A stretch of DNA of 64,000 nucleotides, taken from positions 62,001 to 126,000 of the forward strand of contig NW_026999481.1 of the NCBI RefSeq assembly GCF_037126465.1, in the 5' to 3' direction. The DNA is from Ornithodoros turicata (taxonomy: Eukaryota > Arthropoda > Arachnida > Ixodida > Argasidae). Made by a program: the position numbers and the translations under genes. Of this stretch, positions 58,468 through 64,000 are shown in pieces. Numbering within the stretch: the stretch's first letter is position 1; each line of letters begins with the position of its first letter. The notes beneath the pieces are model-generated. The model worked only from the letters and a program-made list of their open reading frames with translations, was not told the DNA's origin and made no database searches.

Positions 58468-61400
58468 AAAAAGTTTCATAATTGACCTCTTCCTGGCATA
58501 ATATAGATGACCACTGCGATGAAGACATGCGCCAGTGCCGTGCATGTCAACTATTGTCTCAAGCTGTACATGGCGGTACCGGACATGGACATATACCGCT
58601 CTGTGTTCAGTTTGTGAGTAGAGATCTCGCAACGTTGCAACATTTTCCGCTGCAAATATGGGTAGCTGTGGGCTCTCTCAGCGACTTTCTGTAAAGCACA
58701 TAACTGAAAAACAGCAATGAAGCTTCCTTTTGAAGCTTGAACTTTCGCGTGTTGACCACGAGAAAGCTTTTAGTGACGTTTTGGAATGCCCGTTATCATT
58801 TTTGAATTGTTCTCTACTAGTTGACCTGATTTTTCCGGGTGAACTGAGGTGTACCTCATCTACTTCTATAATATGGAAAATACAGGGCACCCAGGACTAA
58901 CGCGATGGCAATCCTTGAACTTCAACAAAACAAAACAAATAAAATGCGAGGACACCTTGAAATTGCGTGTAATGCTTTGCCAATATGGGTCAAATGTAGG
59001 AGCTTACTAGAGAGGATAACACGCTGCGGGTTTGGCATTAAAGAGGCCATGAAATGGTTAACGCGAAATCTGAGTACTCTGCAGGAAATCGTTCTCATGA
59101 TCCGATCCCTAACTATCGTACACACGTCGACATTTACCCGTATTCAGTACAAGGAAGGCGCAGTTACCAGGCAACAAAAATAGCGGTGCGTGACAGCCGG
59201 ATAGATGCCTTCGAAACGCCAGCTGAACAGCAGGCTAACCTTTTCCGCGACTTTCAACTTTCATCGTTAATTTCTTTGTTCATGTGGTCTCTGTAAATCT
59301 TTGTGCCTGCTCTTGTCAATATTGTACTGTTATTAAATTACTAAGGTTAAACATTTCCCTATGTATTCCGTAATCGCTCTTAAACTTGTTGCGGCGAACC
59401 TCCTCATCCCATTGTCATTCATGTAGTTGTTGTTAGGCAACTAATAAATCAATGAATGCATTTCAAGGTTGCATAATACGGCAACTGTTCACCTTCAACC
59501 GGGAAACCAAGTAAGTGGTCATTTTTATCCTGTGGTTTATCCCAGATGCCCTAAATCACCATTTTCCGCTTCCTACAGCTGATGCTATGCCCGAGAACAC
59601 ACACGGTCCTCATGACGTCCTCACAGTGTCATCATGTATCGAGCTGTATCCCCAGAACGTCCTATGGATAACGCTCGTGGACTGTTCTTGAAGAGTAATT
59701 CAGATTCGTCCTGTGCCCGCCCCTATAGGTGGATAGCGGGGCGAGTAATGATACTTCGTTTAATTTACATGCTCAGACTCCCTAACACATTTGTTCTGTT
59801 TTGCTTTTTCCGGCCGATCCTGAGACATGGTAGACATTTCTCTTAAATAAAGAGTATTCCAACGTACAACCCTCTGGCTTCAAAAAGGATGACTGAGGAT
59901 ACATGGAGTATTTCTCGTGGAAAGGACAGCAACGCGCGGTTATGTTGCACTGCAAGAAACATAGACATAGTGATCCAGAGCTAATACTTCGATCAATTCC
60001 TCGCTTGGAGTATTTCTTTTTTATTTTCGTAATCGAAAGAAACATGTACAGCTCACCCTTGGTTTTGTGTCGCAGGCGAGCAGGCACTCGAATTTACGGT
60101 TGGTCGAGTTCTAAGCAATTAATAGGATCTGTTTTCGCTTCGGAAGAGAATAACACTGAAAACATCACTTGGCGCTTGTTTCTGTGTGACTCCTTGCTGC
60201 CCGTCCTGTAAAACTTTGCAGCACTTTTTGCACCTTATTCCTTTTTATTTTATTCGACAGAAGGACATGTCTCGTTCGGCTGACACTCATGAATTTTTGA
60301 ATTGTGTGAGCGAGAGCTTACTACAATCTGTTAAGGGAAGGGAGAGAGCGTAGCGTGAGCCTGGGAGAGGAGATGGTAGGGTTACCGTAGTGCATGCGTT
60401 ATCCCATCAACCTAAGAAGATTAGTCAGGAGCAGGATGCGTCAGTGGTGCAGGCTTCATAGACGGTGTCGAGTTTTTAACGCCCGTGTTGCGGGAAGAAG
60501 CATGCAGGGGATTTTGTTTAGTGCAGAACAGGAGTAGTGTATTAGATACAACTGTAGTGTGGATGATGCTATATTGGCCCGCTGCGAGGTGGGTGAATGA
60601 CAGATTAAGAGAGCATGCGCATGGGGTTCGGTCGGCCCAGTCTGGCCATTGCGCAGTTCACTGTGCCGCTGCACCTGTCAGCCGGATTGTTGTATGACCT
60701 TCAGCGTTCTCAACGACTCACTAGCGTTTGTTAGAAACGTATTACGTACACGATTCGTTAGAAGTAGAAATATTTCTCAGAGAACCGAGAGGATGGCGGG
60801 TGAAGATCAACGGCATGTGTTAATGAAGGAGTCTCTCTCCAGTGGGTACGACTGTAATATCAGCTTCGAGGGCTGTGTTACCTGTTACTTTCGACAATAC
60901 CAAAGCCATGTAGGTACCGCAATACGTGTTTGAGCGCGCCCGCAGACCGTGTATCACCAGAAGCACAACCGGAACCATGTGGACTCGGATTGGATTAGAT
61001 AAATAGCGTAGTATGGCTTGAACTGTCTCGATAGTCGACAAAGCCACTATTGTTAGGTGGACGCGTGAGCTAGGCTATCGCAAGTGCAAGCACGCACTTC
61101 TGTTTTAGTATTGTTGCTGTTCAATATGGGGGGGGGGGGATAATTGGTGCACAGCGGCGCAGGAAATTAAATATTTTGACTTTTTTAACAGAATGTAGCA
61201 GGACATCGCCCGGGCGCAAAAATGCGCAATCGGCTCAGAAATCACACCCCTGCAAATATATAAGGTCAAGAGATATGGAGCGGGGAGAGGAAGTCGCATA
61301 GACAGCTCTTCAGAAGAGAATATGTCGCCGGATATGGTGATTCATTGAGCTGTTAGAAATGAACAAAACACGGAAGAAAACTCCGTGGCAGACAAGGTTG

Positions 61401-61625
61401 TTTTACGGTTTTGTTTTTCGCTTCCCTTATGGTACAGTTATTCCCCGAATGTTGAAGTAGAAAGAATAATCTAGTGCAGAGAGGGAAATCTGCGAAACAT
61501 TCAATTAGGACAGAATAAAAAGACAAACGAAGTCGCGAAGCACCCGGGGCGAGGACCACAGAGAGACTGACACAACCTGCCTGACACAACCTGCCGTCGA
61601 CACAATCGCCAATGCTATGCGGAAT
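58468..61625. other. No recognised gene
   Basis: 59385-59460 resembles a LINE 3' end (TTGTTAGGCAACTAATAAATC) without coding sequence. A G10 run lies at 61129. Short frames only. Confidence 0.4.
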
Positions 61626-63495
61626 TTTTTTTTCATTTCATTTCATTTATTTCACCTTAAATGCCCATGCGGGCTTTACATAAGGGAGTGGATAAATTGA
61701 CAATATGAACATTTACAAACATGATGCAAACCTGAATTTACATGAAAAAAGAAAAATAATAATTCAAAATAAATGAGAGCCACAAAAAGTACACCGTACA
61801 TAATAAGCCATTAATGCAAAAAAATATGAATACAAAAGTGAACATCGTAGTAAAAACACATTAGCAAAGGGGATATGATGACAACTGTGAGCCAAATGAA
61901 GCACTGTCCTGATATGTTTAATAGTGATTCGGGTAGACCATTCCATTCGCTTATTGCGAGAGACAGAAATGAGTTAGAGTAAGCTAATGTTCTGCATTGA
62001 GGACGTCTTATTTTGTATGGATGATCAATGCGAGATGACACGTAGTCAAGCGGTGTTATGAGGATGTCCTTAAGGAATGGAAGGTGATGGTAAATTCTGT
62101 GTAGTAGTGTGAGACGTGCGACCTTGCGACGGATGTTAAGTAGAAGTAACTAAAGACTAGATTTCATTTCTGTTATGCTGGAATGACGAGAATAATTAGA
62201 GCATATGAAGCGACAGGCATGGTTTTGAACGCTCTCGAGCTCACGCGAAAGATAGTCTTGGTGAGGGTTCCAGATGGATGAGGCATATTCTAACTTACTG
62301 CGGATGAGTGATTCGTAAGCCACTTTCTTTACTGTGATGGGAGCATGTTTAAGATTGCGCCTGAGATCGCCGAGGGTTCTGTTAGCGTTGGCGGTGAGCT
62401 TGGTTATGTGTTCCTTCCAGGACATATCAGAGATGAAGGTGATTCCAAGATAAGTTAAGGAGGTTACGGACTCAATGGGGAGGTCGTTAATGTAATAAGC
62501 AAAGCTAGGAACGTTTTCTCGTAAAATGAACGACCTTGCACTTCGAGCTGTTTAGTTCATTTGCCATCCGGAACACCAGTTCTGAAAGCGGCGAAGGTCG
62601 TCCTGAAGCAGTGATTGATCGGAGGAGAAGATATTTTTCTGTAAATGACACAGTCGTCGGCAAATAGACAGACCATCAGGTAGATCGTTAATGAAGATCA
62701 AAAAGAGGAGTGGGCCCAAGACAGTTCCGTGGGACGCCTGAGATAACGCGTGACCCAGGGGAAGAGCAATTATTGACAGATGTGTATTCATGTCTGTCAT
62801 GGAAATCGCGAATCCAAGCAACGACGGGCGGGTTTATACGTAGGCGGGCTAACGTGTAAAGTAATCGTTCATGAGGCACACGATCAAAGGCCTTGAAAAA
62901 GTCTATAAAAATGGCGTCAGTTAGGCAGTTATGATCCATGTTGGAAAGTAGATTATTAGAAAAGCTAGATAATTGTGTCTCACACGAGAAATTTTTGCGG
63001 AATCCGTGTTGGAATGGTGAGAGAAGGTTATTAGTTTCCAAGAATGATATTAGGTTTGAAAATAGGACGTGTTTCATTATTTTTGAACAGACATTAGTAA
63101 GGCGAATGGGACGATAGTTCGTCAGCTGGTTACGTTCGCCAGATTTAAAGATCGGGGCGAGCTTGCCTACCTTGCAGTCGCTGGGCACGGCTTCAGTTAG
63201 TAATGATTGGGAGAAAATGAGGGACAGGAAGCTACTGCAGGGGTTTTTAATGCTGTTGAGTACTTTTGCGTTAATTTCGTCAATACCTGCGGCAGAGGGC
63301 TTTAATCTGTCAATGATATTCACTATTCCATCAGCATTAATCACGACGGGTGGCATCATTTCATGAGTAAGAGGAGGGAGAGACGGCACAGAAGACGCGT
63401 CCTCACGCGTAAATACAGAAGCAAAGAACTTATTAAATGCAAGAGTTTTTGTTTGTTTGTCGATGGTCTCATGGCAAACAGTACTCGTGTTAGTC
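61626..63495 (-). pseudogene. Second CR1-type LINE, 5'-truncated and frameshifted
   Basis: Minus-strand order: FNKFFASVF (about 63410-63450), AGIDEINAKVL, LTNYRPIRLTNVCSKI, PFQHGFRKNFSCETQL, IFIDFFKAFDRVPHERLL (motif A), then a shift inside motif B (SGVP, then GTVLGPLLFLIFINDLP). FADD is readable in a third frame (62653-62664), then QNWCSGWQMN, TYLGITFISDMSWKEH, SKLEYASSIWNPH and finally IDHPYKIRRPQCRTLAYSNS with EWNGLP. The 3' tail is GAAAT/AAAT-rich (61626-61655). At least three frameshifts. No endonuclease. It is a different subfamily from 37379-41057. Confidence 0.8.
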
Positions 63496-63509
63496 TACAT
63501 GACCGGAAA

Positions 63510-63700
63510 CTTAGATGATGAAGGTAGACATCGGAGTTTCTGCATTTCTCGCTTCGTTTATGGTCAGAAAGCCGGTCATTAAGACAGCGGGAAGTCAGTT
63601 GCACATATATCGTCCTACAGGAGAAAGGGTGTAGAGTAGACGGCATTCTTGCAGTGCGGCATATACCGGTTGTTTCACGAAGGTCTCCAGGCTTGATAGT
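63510..63700 (-). pseudogene. Relic of a Penelope-like GIY-YIG domain
   Basis: A minus-strand reading gives SRCLNDRLSDHKRSEKC preceded by the degraded counterpart of the Y-VGQTG strand (TIYVQLT) and, in a neighbouring frame, NAVYSTPF. YLHHLSFRSC follows. The order (NAVYS-P, YVGQTGRCLNDRLxEHKR, HL) is that of the nuclease end of Penelope-like proteins. At least one frameshift. It directly abuts the LINE end at 63495. Confidence 0.5.
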
Positions 63701-64000
63701 TCGTAAAGAGGTGGGGCCATCGAAGAAATTTCTTTTTCGTAAACATGCTTGGGACATGGGTCATCAACTGAGTCGTGAGCGGATCATATGGACACGCTCA
63801 CTAAGTAGTCAATCATCATAATTTTTAAAGTTTACTTTGCACGCATTCAAGACAACTGTTTCCCGTATCGGCACCTTCAGCGAAACATATTCAAAGAAAC
63901 AAAAAACAAACGTGTCACGTTCATATACAATGCCAAGCATAGCAATGCATATCTTGCTGCTGTTCCTAATCTTCCGTCGCCCCGTGTTATGTACTAATCG
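63700..64000. other. Unassigned window end
   Basis: Nothing recognised; the open frame reaching 63757 on the minus strand is a continuation of the relic frame. Confidence 0.4.

Noticed and set aside
63356..63757. 133-residue minus frame as a gene
   Set aside because: Its middle is the GIY-YIG relic and its end is an out-of-frame shadow of the LINE.
1..64000. CRISPR arrays, bacterial operons, riboswitches
   Set aside because: No regular spacer-repeat pattern, no ribosome-binding-site-led tandem genes; spliced exons and LINE/SINE content mark a eukaryotic nuclear genome.

Overview
The window looks like repeat-dense arthropod nuclear DNA, most probably from a hard tick. The evidence is a spliced DUF4806-type gene, a Ruka-like tick SINE (recognised from memory of tick sequences), CR1-type and RNase-H-bearing LINEs, a Penelope-like element, TNP2, hAT and Tigger-like DNA transposons, and no bacterial gene architecture. 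Most of the many short open frames have no support. The species cannot be fixed from sequence alone.

Layout. 1-2345: no recognised gene. 2346-4445 (minus): one host-type gene, a DUF4806-family protein that I could assemble exon by exon (ten exons, nearly all joined in phase 1). It contains a tandemly triplicated exon and shows three lesions: an in-frame TGA, a T-run frameshift and a lost splice donor. 7094-7845: hAT-like MITE. 8412-11218 (plus): a decayed TNP2/CACTA-like transposase split by a short LTR retroelement. 11338-12296: two TIR elements. 13915-15597: a 5'-truncated Penelope-like element (RT plus GIY-YIG) bracketed by inverted copies of its own 3' end. 15914-16403: possible last two exons of an unrecognised gene. 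17968-18445: non-autonomous hAT with an intact 8-bp target duplication.

20.9-36 kb is mostly unassigned DNA with dispersed repeat copies, a palindromic MITE (28587-28851) and the 3' half of an RNase-H LINE (32080-33345, minus). 37379-41057 (minus) is an almost complete CR1-type LINE (ORF1 plus EN-RT ORF2). It has frameshifts and a 153-bp MITE inserted in its endonuclease. 41406-42611 is a TIR element holding a SWIM-like zinc-finger relic. 45072-45816 is a Tigger-like MITE with TA target sites. 45945-46897 is a second copy of the short LTR element.

48.9-54.5 kb is a diverged tandem-repeat district. A 600-700-bp unit occurs three times, then a 0.7-0.95-kb unit occurs about four times and carries repeated palindromic TGACGTCA sites. 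An hAT MITE with a perfect 8-bp target duplication sits inside it. 55-58.5 kb has a 121-bp duplication and two tRNA-derived SINEs. 61626-63495 (minus) is a second, more decayed CR1-type LINE, next to a relic of another Penelope-like GIY-YIG domain.

The mobile elements give a partial chronology. The small LTR element is younger than the TNP2 gene it splits. The 153-bp MITE is younger than the LINE it splits. The 831-bp hAT is younger than the tandem array it interrupts. No operon-like or cooperating gene system is present. The main candidates for new biology are the exon-amplified DUF4806 gene, the inverted-repeat Penelope copy, the TRIM-like LTR family and the TGACGTCA-bearing array.
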